Below are positions 1-6,920 of a stretch of DNA of 43,304 nt, piece by piece. How positions within the stretch are numbered: the first letter of the stretch is position 1; every line of letters begins with the position of its first letter. The notes beneath the pieces are model-generated. The model saw only the letters and a program-made list of their open reading frames with translations. It was not told the DNA's origin and made no database searches. Source of the DNA: Roseateles sp. (GTDB lineage Bacteria > Pseudomonadota > Gammaproteobacteria > Burkholderiales > Burkholderiaceae_C); contig JAEUPJ010000009.1 of assembly GCA_016790285.1 (NCBI GenBank), positions 1-43,304 on the forward strand, given 5' to 3'. The translations under genes were made by a program, and so were the position numbers.

Positions 1-44
1 AAAACACTCTTGGCCAGGTCCACGGCCACGGTCGTAGCATGCAT
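1..44 (-). CDS. IS110-family transposase, N-terminal fragment cut by window edge
   Basis: Reading the minus strand from an ATG at 44-42 gives MHATTVAVDLAKSV, the typical start of IS110-family (DEDD) transposases. The first catalytic Asp lies in the VDLAK segment. A good ribosome binding site, GAGGAG, sits at 51-56 (minus), six bases before the ATG. Only 14 codons are inside the window, so completeness cannot be judged. IS110 enzymes move DNA using a RuvC-like DEDD domain plus a serine-containing domain, guided by a bridge RNA made from a non-coding end of the element. The family call rests on the N-terminal motif alone. Confidence 0.72.
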   Translation of the reverse strand, partial: MHATTVAVDLAKSV

Positions 45-150
45 GTCGGACTCCTCGTGTTTGCAAACCTGATCCCCACGCCCATGGAAACCAGTGCCGC
101 GATCTTGCGCGGTAAACAAACGGGGGAGTCCATCCCATCACTCGAGCGGA

Positions 151-235
151 CCGCCACCGGCTGCGCCACTTGGCCCTTCCAGGGCCAAGCACGAAAATTG
201 TCCCTTCCAGGGCCAAGCGGCTCCGCCGGTGGCGG
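151..235. repeat. Imperfect 25-bp inverted repeat enclosing a 17-bp direct repeat
   Basis: Arms at 151-175 and 211-235 match at 22 of 25 positions when one is reverse-complemented. Inside, CCCTTCCAGGGCCAAGC occurs twice (174-190 and 202-218), 28 bases apart. The first copy is part of a tight hairpin, TTGGCCC-TTCCA-GGGCCAA, at 170-188. The result is a strongly folding segment about 105 bases upstream of the IS110 transposase start. It may belong to the bridge-RNA region of the element or be a chromosomal hairpin beside it. Confidence 0.6.
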
Positions 236-245
236 CCCGCTCAGC

Positions 246-383
246 TCACACGTTGAACGGCCGCTTCCGGGCGGCGAGTTCGGCACGGCGAAAGACCGCA
301 ACCGCTGCAGAGCCGCCGGCGCGACAGCTCAAGATGACCTGCTGCCCGTCACGCCAGCCCACGACATCCGCCCGCTCCGCCAC
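246..383 (-). CDS. Possible small protein downstream of arginase (45 aa)
   Basis: A GTG at 383 opens a 45-codon frame ending in TGA at 246-248. An AGAGG ribosome binding site lies seven bases upstream and there is an in-frame stop just before the GTG. The product begins MAERADVVGWRDGQ and ends RRAELAARKRPFNV. It is basic at its C-terminus, has one Cys (residue 20), and shows no signal peptide or membrane helix. It starts 32 bases after the arginase stop on the same strand and could be cotranscribed. I do not recognise the family. The good Shine-Dalgarno and protein-like composition favour a real gene, but in DNA this GC-rich a chance frame of this length is possible. Confidence 0.4.
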   Translation of the reverse strand: MAERADVVGWRDGQQVILSCRAGGSAAVAVFRRAELAARKRPFNV

Positions 384-415
384 CTACCCGCCTCTCGGCA
401 GGGCGACCGCCGCCC

Positions 416-1336
416 TCACTTGCGCATCAACGTCGACTTGCCAAACAGCGACTCGATCAGGTCCACCGCCACCAGCGCTGTCTGGTTCTTCACGTCCAGC
501 GCCGGGTTCAGCTCCATCAGATCCATGGACGCCATGCGGCCGGTGTCGGCGATCATCTCCATGCACAGGTGCGCTTCGCGGTAGGTCGGGCCGCCGCCGA
601 CCGTCGTTCCCACGCCGGGGGCCATCACCGGGTCGAGGAAGTCCACGTCGAAGCTCACGTGCAGGTGGGTGTTGTCGTCCAGCGTGGCCAGGGCCAGCTC
701 CATCGTGTGGCGCATGCCCATCTCGTCGATGAAGCGCATGTCGAACACCTCCAGGTCGTGCTCGTGCACGAAGCGGCGCTCGCCTTCGTCGACGCTGCGG
801 ATGCCGATCTGGCGCACCCACTTCGCCTGGATGGCCGGCACCTGGCCGCCGATCTCGATGAGTTCCTGCGGGCCGAAACCGCACAGCGCCGCCACGGGCA
901 TGCCGTGGATGTTGCCGCTGGGCGTGAGCGCGCTGGTGTTGAAGTCGGCATGGGCGTCGAGCCACAGCACCCGCAGCTTCTTGCCCACGTCGCGGCAGTG
1001 GCGGGCCACGGCGCTGATGGAGCCCAGGCCCAGGCAGTGGTCACCGCCCAGCAGGATGGGCATGCGGCCGGTCTTGAGTTCGGCGTAGACGGCCTCGTGC
1101 ACGGCGCGGTTCCAGGCGACGACCTCGGGCAGGTGGCGGTAGCCATTCACCGGCGGCTGCCAGGGGTTGGCCGGGCCGCTGAGGTTGCCGCGGTCCAGCA
1201 CGTCCACGCCGCGGGCGCGCAACGCCTCGGCCAGGCCGGCCACACGCATGGCTTCAGGGCCCATGCTGGCGCCGCGCGCGCCAGCGCCGATGTCGGTGGG
1301 CGCGCCGATCAGGGAGACATTGCGGAGTTGGGTCAT
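416..1336 (-). CDS. rocF: Arginase
   Basis: Hydrolyses L-arginine to ornithine and urea in the cytoplasm using a dinuclear manganese centre. The 306-residue protein has the usual arginase length and all metal-binding motifs: GGDHCLG with His100, DAHAD at 127-131, and SFDVDFLDP with Asp230 and Asp232. The GDH-DAHADFN-DVDFLDP set with NPALD near the end separates true arginases from agmatinases fairly well, though substrate was not tested. The start ATG overlaps the stop of the upstream LOG-family gene by four bases (ATGA, 1333-1336), so translation is probably coupled. It ends in LMRK-stop; a possible small gene follows. The role is arginine catabolism for nitrogen or polyamine supply. Confidence 0.9.
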   Translation of the reverse strand: MTQLRNVSLIGAPTDIGAGARGASMGPEAMRVAGLAEALRARGVDVLDRGNLSGPANPWQPPVNGYRHLPEVVAWNRAVHEAVYAELKTGRMPILLGGDHCLGLGSISAVARHCRDVGKKLRVLWLDAHADFNTSALTPSGNIHGMPVAALCGFGPQELIEIGGQVPAIQAKWVRQIGIRSVDEGERRFVHEHDLEVFDMRFIDEMGMRHTMELALATLDDNTHLHVSFDVDFLDPVMAPGVGTTVGGGPTYREAHLCMEMIADTGRMASMDLMELNPALDVKNQTALVAVDLIESLFGKSTLMRK

Positions 1337-2208
1337 GTCGGGCTCGCGGAGGACAGTTCAGGTTCGCCTTGGATGACGGCCCAGGCTTCCTCGGCCGTCT
1401 CCACGTAATGGAAGAGCTTCTCGTCGCCGGGGCTGATCATCCCGGTCTCGAGCAGCAGATCGATGTTGATGAGGCGCGTCCAGAACTCGCGCCCGAACAG
1501 CAGGATGGGGCGCGGGCGGCTCTTGCCGGTCTGGATCAGCGTGAGCGTCTCGAAGAGTTCATCCAGCGTGCCGAAGCCGCCGGGGAAGCACACCAGCGCG
1601 ATGGAGCGCATCAGGAAGTGCATCTTGCGCAGGCCGAAGTAGTGGAAGCGAAAGCACAGCTCCGGCGTGATGTACGGGTTGGGGTACTGCTCGTGCGGCA
1701 GCACGATGTTCAGGCCGACGCTCTTGCCGCCGGCCTCGAAGGCGCCGCGGTTGCCGGCCTCCATGATGCCGGGCCCGCCGCCCGTGGCGATGACGACGGG
1801 GTTGCCCCGTTCGGCGCAGGCGCTGGTGGCGATGTGGGCGAAGCGGCGGGCCTCTTCGTAGTAGTGGCTCATGGCGAGCTGGCGGCGCGCGCGGGCGGCA
1901 CCGGCTTCGTCGCCGCGGTCCTCGGCCACGGTGATCAGCGCCTGCGCGGCCTCGGCCGGCAGGATGCGTGCGCTGCCGAACATGACGATGGTGGCGTGCA
2001 CGCCCTGTTCGTCCAGCAGCATCTCGGGCTTCATGAGCTCCAGCTGCATGCGCACGGCGCGCATGTCCTGGCGCAGCAGGAAGGCCTCGTCCTTGAACGC
2101 CAGCTCGTAGGCGCTGCCCGGCTTGTCGTAGTCGGGGTGGGGCTGGAGGCTGCGGCACTCCTCCTTGGCGGTGGGGAAGTTGCGCGTCGGGACGTCGGAA
2201 GGCTTCAT
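1333..2208 (-). CDS. LOG-family (TIGR00730-type) nucleotide phosphoribohydrolase-like protein
   Basis: A 291-residue Rossmann-fold protein of the LOG family, long mislabelled lysine decarboxylase. It carries both diagnostic motifs: GGGPGIMEA at 143-151 and PGGFGTLDE at 209-217. Characterised members remove the base from nucleoside 5'-monophosphates, releasing ribose 5-phosphate and, for N6-modified AMP, a cytokinin-like base. The protein has about 65 extra N-terminal residues compared with short (about 190 aa) LOG enzymes, placing it with the longer bacterial type. No signal peptide is seen, so it is cytoplasmic. It overlaps the arginase start by four bases and follows the MoeB-like gene after a 65-base gap. 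The substrate is not predictable from sequence. Confidence 0.85.
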   Translation of the reverse strand: MKPSDVPTRNFPTAKEECRSLQPHPDYDKPGSAYELAFKDEAFLLRQDMRAVRMQLELMKPEMLLDEQGVHATIVMFGSARILPAEAAQALITVAEDRGDEAGAARARRQLAMSHYYEEARRFAHIATSACAERGNPVVIATGGGPGIMEAGNRGAFEAGGKSVGLNIVLPHEQYPNPYITPELCFRFHYFGLRKMHFLMRSIALVCFPGGFGTLDELFETLTLIQTGKSRPRPILLFGREFWTRLINIDLLLETGMISPGDEKLFHYVETAEEAWAVIQGEPELSSASPT

Positions 2209-2273
2209 GTGCGGGGCATTGTCTGCAGGTCGGGGGCGAATTTTGTGCCGCGTTCAGGCGACTGGACGGGATT

Positions 2274-3023
2274 TCATGCGGCGCCGCAGACGGCACAGGC
2301 AGTGTCCCGGTGCATGGCGATCTCGCTGAACTGCATGCGCCGGCCGTCGAGCATGAGCAGCCGCCCGGCGAGTGCCTCGCCCACGCCGGCCAGCAGCTTG
2401 AGGGCTTCGGCGGCCTGCAGGCTGCCGACGATGCCCACCAGCGGTGCGAACACGCCCATGGTCGAGCAGGCCGCGTCCTCGAAGCCCGACTCGGGCGGGA
2501 AGACGCAGGCATAGCAGGGCTGCGTGCGGCCGCGGCTGTCGTAGACGCTGATCTGGCCGTCAAAGCCGATAGCCGCGCCCGACACCAGCGGCTTGCCGTG
2601 GCGCACGCAGGCGGCATTCACGCGGTGGCGGGTCGCGAAGTTGTCGGTGCAGTCGATGACGACGTCCGCCTGCGGCACCTCCGCGTCCAGCAGCGCTTCG
2701 TCGGCGCGCACGGCGTGCGTGTGCACGCGAACGCCTGGGTTGAGCGCAGCCATGCGGGCGGCGGCGGAGTCGACCTTGAGGCGGTCCAGGCTGCCCATGT
2801 CGTGGGCGATCTGGCGCTGCAGGTTGGTCAGCGACACGGTGTCGTGGTCCACCAGCGTGATCTGCCCCACGCCGGCCGAGGCCAGGTACAGCGCCACCGG
2901 CGAGCCCAGGCCGCCGGCGCCGATGACGAGGGCGCGCGCCTCGAGCAGGCGCTGCTGGCCCTCGATGCCGATCTCGTCGAGCAGCAGGTGGCGGGAGTAG
3001 CGCAGCAGGTCGTCGTCGTTCAT
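2274..3023 (-). CDS. moeB: MoeB/ThiF/HesA-family sulfur-carrier adenylyltransferase
   Basis: An E1-like enzyme that adenylates the C-terminal Gly of a small sulfur carrier (MoaD for molybdopterin, ThiS for thiamine). The 249-residue protein has the nucleotide-binding loop GAGGLGSP at 36-42, the DCTDNF segment at 124-129 with Asp127, and two zinc CxxC pairs (Cys170/173 and Cys243/246). The candidate catalytic Cys186 is in ACSTMG. It has no rhodanese domain. The start was placed at the ATG whose overlap with the LysR stop forms ATGA (3020-3023). MoeB is preferred over ThiF because no thiamine biosynthesis genes are adjacent and because Burkholderiales usually carry MoeB next to ctpA, which here lies 2.3 kb away. 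Confidence 0.85.
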   Translation of the reverse strand: MNDDDLLRYSRHLLLDEIGIEGQQRLLEARALVIGAGGLGSPVALYLASAGVGQITLVDHDTVSLTNLQRQIAHDMGSLDRLKVDSAAARMAALNPGVRVHTHAVRADEALLDAEVPQADVVIDCTDNFATRHRVNAACVRHGKPLVSGAAIGFDGQISVYDSRGRTQPCYACVFPPESGFEDAACSTMGVFAPLVGIVGSLQAAEALKLLAGVGEALAGRLLMLDGRRMQFSEIAMHRDTACAVCGAA

Positions 3024-3943
3024 GGAGCGGAGGATAGATCGGGCCACAGCGGCTCGCTCATGCTGCGCCGCATCGCCTCGATGAAGTAGCGCAAACGCGC
3101 CGTCGGGGCGGGCGGGTTGGGGTAGAGCAGGTGCACGGGCAGCGCCGGGCCGCGCCAGCGCGGCAGCACGTGCACGAGGCGGCCTTCGGCGATGTCCTGC
3201 TGCACCGCCCAGCCGGACAGCAGCGCCACGCCGAGGCCCAGCCGGGCGGCCTCGCGCGTGGCGTAGAGGCTGTCGGTCGCGAGCACCGGGCGGATGCCCA
3301 GGCGCTGGCGCACGCCGTCGTCGCGCTCGAGCTGCAGCTCCTGCCGGTAGAAGGTGGAGATGGCGATCCAGGGCAGGGCGGCGAGGTCGTCGGGCTCGTC
3401 CAGCCGCCGCCCGGCCAGCAACGCGGGCGAGGCCACCAGCACGCGCGGCACGCGCGCCAGCGGGATGGCGACGACCGCGCCCTCGGCCGTGCCGCCCACG
3501 CGGATGGCGCAATCCAGCCCCTGCTCGATGAAGTTGGGCGCGGCGTCGTTGAGCAGCCAGTCCACGCGCAGCGCCGGGGCGTCCTGCAGGGCGCGCACCA
3601 GCGGGGCGATGAGGTGCTCCTGGCCGAAGGCGTGCGGCACCTGCACGCGCAGCAGGCCCTCGGGGCGGGCGGGCTCGGCGCGCAGCGATTGCTCGAACTC
3701 CTCCCAGTCTGCCGCCAGCGCCTTGGCCCGCGCCAGGGCCCGCTCGCCGGTCTCCGTCAGGCGCAGGGCGTGCGTGGAGCGCTGGATGAGGGGCTGGCCA
3801 AACTGCTGCTCCAGCGCCTGCAGCCGGCGGCTGACGGTCGGTTGGGTGGTGCCGAGCTGCCGTGCGGCCGCCGACAGGCTGCCCGCCTCGACGATGCGGA
3901 TGAAGGTCTGCATCAGCTGCAGCCGGTCGACGGTGGTGCTCAT
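3020..3943 (-). CDS. LysR-family transcriptional regulator
   Basis: A 307-residue LysR regulator. The N-terminal winged helix-turn-helix covers residues 5-65, with the recognition helix in QPTVSRRLQALE (about 34-45). A substrate-binding domain spans about 95-295 and contains PEGLLRVQVPHAFG at its start. It is transcribed away from the MFS transporter gene at 4038, with 94 bases between the two starts, the usual arrangement for a LysR protein controlling its divergent neighbour. Its stop overlaps the MoeB start by four bases, so moeB is probably cotranscribed with it. Sequence and context suggest control of efflux; the inducer is unknown. Confidence 0.9.
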   Translation of the reverse strand: MSTTVDRLQLMQTFIRIVEAGSLSAAARQLGTTQPTVSRRLQALEQQFGQPLIQRSTHALRLTETGERALARAKALAADWEEFEQSLRAEPARPEGLLRVQVPHAFGQEHLIAPLVRALQDAPALRVDWLLNDAAPNFIEQGLDCAIRVGGTAEGAVVAIPLARVPRVLVASPALLAGRRLDEPDDLAALPWIAISTFYRQELQLERDDGVRQRLGIRPVLATDSLYATREAARLGLGVALLSGWAVQQDIAEGRLVHVLPRWRGPALPVHLLYPNPPAPTARLRYFIEAMRRSMSEPLWPDLSSAP

Positions 3944-4037
3944 GCGCCTAGCGTATGGCAGTCAGGCGTGCTCTGCGTCTACCCAGGGGCAAAGGCCCTG
4001 CGCACACTGCGGGCCATTGAAGTTCCTGGAGATACGC

Positions 4038-5228
4038 ATGCCTCAAGCCCTGACGGCGCCCGGCGCCGCGCCGGCCCCGACCCTCGGCACCGCGCTCACC
4101 CTGCTGCTGGCCACGGCCACCGGCCTGGCGGTGGCGTCCATCTACTACGTGCAGCCCCTGCTGGGCCTGCTGTCGGCGCAGTTCGGGGTGGGCAGCGCGG
4201 GCATCGGGCTGCTGCCCACGGTCACCCAACTCGGCTACGGCGTGGCCATCCTGCTGCTGTCGCCGCTGGGCGACCGGTTCGACCGGCGCCGCATCATCCT
4301 CGTGAAGTCCGGTGCGCTGGTGGCGGCCCTGGCGTTGGCCGCGGTGGCGCCGAGTTTCGCGGCGCTGGCCCTGGCGAGCGTCGTCATCGGCATCACCGCC
4401 ACGCTGGCGCAGGACCTGGTGCCTGCGGCCGCCACGCTCGCGCCCGAGGCTGAACGCGGCCGCCGCGTGGGCCAGGTCATGACCGGGCTGCTGCTGGGCA
4501 TCCTGCTGTCGCGCGTGGCCAGTGGCGGCATCGCGGCGCTGGCGGGCTGGCGTGCCGTGTACGCCCTGGCGGCAGTCGCGGTGCTGGCTGTCATGCCGCT
4601 GCTGTGGCGCGGGCTGCCGCGCTTCGTGCCGGCGACACAGGCGGGCTATGGCGCGCTGCTCGCCTCCATGGGCCGGCTGTGGATGCAGCACGCGCCGCTG
4701 CGCCGGGCGGCCATCGCCCAGGGTCTGCTGTCGGTGGCGTTCAGCGCGTTCTGGTCGACGCTGGCCCTGGTGCTGGCGGGGCCCGATTTCGCGCAGGGCA
4801 GCGCGGTGGCCGGCGCCTTCGGCCTGGCCGGTGCGGCCGGTGCGCTGGCTGCGCCGCTGGCCGGTGGCATGGCCGACCGGCGCGGGCCGCAGGCCGTCAT
4901 CCGCGTGGCGGCGCTGTTGGTGTTCCTGTCGTTCGCCGTCCAGGCCCTGGCGCCGGCTTCGCTCGTGCTGCTGGTGGGCGTGGCGGTGGTGTTCGACCTG
5001 GGCGTGCAGGCGGCGCTGGTGTCGCACCAGAGCGTCATCTACAGCCTGGACCCCGCCTCGCGCAGCCGGCTGAACGCCATCCTCGTGAGTTCGATGTTCG
5101 TCGGCATGGCCAGCGGCGCGGCACTGGGCTCGGCGCTGCTGGCGGCCTTCGGCTGGCGGGCGGTGCCGGTGCTGGGTGCGGTGGCGGCGCTGGGCGCCAT
5201 CGCGATCACCCGCTCACGCGGGCGCTGA
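4038..5228 (+). CDS. MFS transporter (drug or metabolite efflux type)
   Basis: A 396-residue major facilitator superfamily protein with about 12 hydrophobic helices and the MFS loop motif GDRFDRRR at 78-85 between helices 2 and 3. The segment YYVQPLL at 36-42 in helix 1 is typical of the proton-driven efflux branch related to YdhP and arabinose-efflux permeases. The ATG at 4038 was chosen because GGAG lies eight bases upstream and the reading frame before it overlaps the divergent LysR promoter. The transported compound cannot be inferred. Regulation by the divergent LysR protein is likely. The gene sits between moeB and ctpA. Confidence 0.87.
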   Translation: MPQALTAPGAAPAPTLGTALTLLLATATGLAVASIYYVQPLLGLLSAQFGVGSAGIGLLPTVTQLGYGVAILLLSPLGDRFDRRRIILVKSGALVAALALAAVAPSFAALALASVVIGITATLAQDLVPAAATLAPEAERGRRVGQVMTGLLLGILLSRVASGGIAALAGWRAVYALAAVAVLAVMPLLWRGLPRFVPATQAGYGALLASMGRLWMQHAPLRRAAIAQGLLSVAFSAFWSTLALVLAGPDFAQGSAVAGAFGLAGAAGALAAPLAGGMADRRGPQAVIRVAALLVFLSFAVQALAPASLVLLVGVAVVFDLGVQAALVSHQSVIYSLDPASRSRLNAILVSSMFVGMASGAALGSALLAAFGWRAVPVLGAVAALGAIAITRSRGR

Positions 5229-5247
5229 GCTGGCGCTGGGCCGGCAC

Positions 5248-5276
5248 AAAAAAAGCGGGCCTCTTGCGAGGCCCGT
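5248..5276 (-). terminator. Rho-independent terminator of the ctpA gene
   Basis: On the minus strand, a stem of nine pairs, ACGGGCCTC/GAGGCCCGC with one terminal mismatch, closes a four-base loop and is followed by seven T. It lies 24 bases after the protease stop codon. The convergent MFS gene ends 19 bases away on the other side; in that direction there is no T tract. Confidence 0.85.
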
Positions 5277-5300
5277 GTGCTTGATTGCGGAGCTACGGCT

Positions 5301-6737
5301 TTATTGTGTCTTCGCTTCAGCCTTGCGTTCCACTGCCGTCTTGGACGCAATGACAGGCTGACCCTTGAGCTGGTTCAGGGCCTGGACCAGCGGAAAGTCT
5401 TCTGCCGAGCCGAATTCCGGCAGCGGCTTGAGCGGCTCGGCGCGCTTGGCCATCTCGGCCTCGAGCTTCTGGCGCGCTTCCTCGCGCGCCTTGGCGCGGG
5501 CTTCGTTCTCTTCGGCCTCGGGGCCGTTGTTCAGGTGCTTTTCGAGGTCGGCCTCGCGGGTGCGCAGGGCGGCGAACACATTGCCCTCGGCGGTTTCGTC
5601 CAGCAGCACGTCGGGGACGATGCCCTTGGCCTGGATGGAGCGGCCGCTCGGGGTGTAGTAGCGGGCCGTGGTGATCTTGAGCGCCGTCTCCGGGCCGAGC
5701 TGGCGCACGGTCTGCACCGAGCCCTTGCCGAAGGTCTGCGCGCCCATGACGGTGGCGCGCTTGTGGTCCTGCAGGGCGCCGGCCACGATCTCGCTGGCGC
5801 TGGCGGAGCCTTCGTTCACGAGCACCACGAGCGGCACGTTCTTGAGTGCGGCGGGCAGGCGCTTGATCGGGTCGTCGCTGCTGCGGCGGCGGTAGTCGTC
5901 CGGCGTGGCCTTGTAGGTGGCCTGCTGGTCGGCCAGCTGGCCCTTGGTGGAGACGACTTCGACGTCCTTGGGCAGGAAGGCCGCCGAGATGGCGATGGCG
6001 CCGTCCAGCAGGCCGCCCGGGTCGTTGCGCAGGTCGAGCACCAGGCCCTTGAGGTGGGGCTCCTGCTTGTAGATCTCCTCGAGCTTGCGCGCGAAGTCGT
6101 CGACCGTGCGGTCCTGGAACTGGCTGACGCGGATCCAGGCGTAGCCCGGCTCGATGACCTTGGCGCGCACGCTCTGCACCTTGATCTCCTCGCGCACGAT
6201 GGTCACGGGGAAGGTGCGGTTCTCGGCCTTGCGGTAGATGTTCAGCGTGACCTTGGTGGCCGGCTCGCCGCGCATCTTCTTGACGGCTTGGTCGATCGAC
6301 AGGCCGCGCACTGCGGTGTCGTCGATGCGGGTGATCATGTCGCCGCTCTTGAGGCCGGCGCGGAAGGCGGGGGAGCCTTCGATCGGGGAGACCACCTTGA
6401 CCAGGCCGTCTTCCATGCCGATCTCGATGCCCACGCCGACGAACTTGCCGGTGGTGCCTTCACGGAACTCGCGGAAGGACTTCTTGTCGAAGAACTGGGA
6501 GTGCGGGTCCAGGCCCGAGACCATGCCGGCGATGGCGTCGTTGATGAGCTTTTTCTCATCCACGGGCTCGACGTAGTCGCTCTTGACGATGCCGAAGACC
6601 GCAGCGAGCTGCTGCATCTCGTCCAGGGGCAGGGGAGACAGGCTGCTGCGCGCATTGGCCTGCAGTTGCATCGTGGTGAGTGCACCTGCGACGGCGCCGA
6701 GGGCAACCCAACCGGCGACTTTCAATTTGGAGCTCAT
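5301..6737 (-). CDS. ctpA: Carboxy-terminal processing protease (S41 family)
   Basis: A periplasmic serine protease that trims C-termini of envelope proteins or peptidoglycan hydrolases. The 478-residue protein has an N-terminal signal or anchor helix (about 6-25), a PDZ domain near 97-180, and the S41 catalytic region. The Ser/Lys dyad is in EGSASASEI (309-317) and FGKGS (Lys338). A charged Glu/Lys/Ala-rich segment at about 390-440 is likely helical. The start was put at the ATG at 6737 because the hydrophobic N-terminus begins there; in-frame codons further upstream add a non-signal-like extension. A strong terminator follows. Related ctpA genes in Burkholderiales usually adjoin moeB; here an LysR/MFS pair separates them. 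Confidence 0.92.
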   Translation of the reverse strand: MSSKLKVAGWVALGAVAGALTTMQLQANARSSLSPLPLDEMQQLAAVFGIVKSDYVEPVDEKKLINDAIAGMVSGLDPHSQFFDKKSFREFREGTTGKFVGVGIEIGMEDGLVKVVSPIEGSPAFRAGLKSGDMITRIDDTAVRGLSIDQAVKKMRGEPATKVTLNIYRKAENRTFPVTIVREEIKVQSVRAKVIEPGYAWIRVSQFQDRTVDDFARKLEEIYKQEPHLKGLVLDLRNDPGGLLDGAIAISAAFLPKDVEVVSTKGQLADQQATYKATPDDYRRRSSDDPIKRLPAALKNVPLVVLVNEGSASASEIVAGALQDHKRATVMGAQTFGKGSVQTVRQLGPETALKITTARYYTPSGRSIQAKGIVPDVLLDETAEGNVFAALRTREADLEKHLNNGPEAEENEARAKAREEARQKLEAEMAKRAEPLKPLPEFGSAEDFPLVQALNQLKGQPVIASKTAVERKAEAKTQ

Positions 6738-6920
6738 GAGGCCGAGTCCTGTATCAACTAAATCCTGCCGAAACAGCTTGACAGGTCGTCCCGAGTGTAG
6801 CCCTGCGCCCCTCGCCAACCTTGCCCATTTACCCTGCAGAAACCCTTCATATCGGGTAGGCAGTGACGAAATGCGCGTGGCGCCCCCATGTCGGAAGTCA
6901 GTGGTAACGGGACGTTGGCA

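Larger units (their letters stand above)
1..245 (-). mobile_element. End of an IS110-family insertion sequence (outer boundary approximate)
   Basis: The transposase start at 44 is followed upstream, on its own strand, by about 200 bases without a convincing gene. This stretch contains a 17-bp direct repeat and a 25-bp imperfect inverted repeat. A possible 45-codon gene ends at 246, so the element probably ends before that point. IS110 elements often lack terminal inverted repeats and generate little or no target duplication, so the exact end cannot be read from one side. The rest of the element lies beyond base 1. Confidence 0.5.

Noticed and set aside
94-732. Plus-strand frame of 212 codons across the IS end and arginase 3' end
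   Set aside because: Pro/Arg/Ser-rich shadow composition, overlapping arginase in antisense, no motif.
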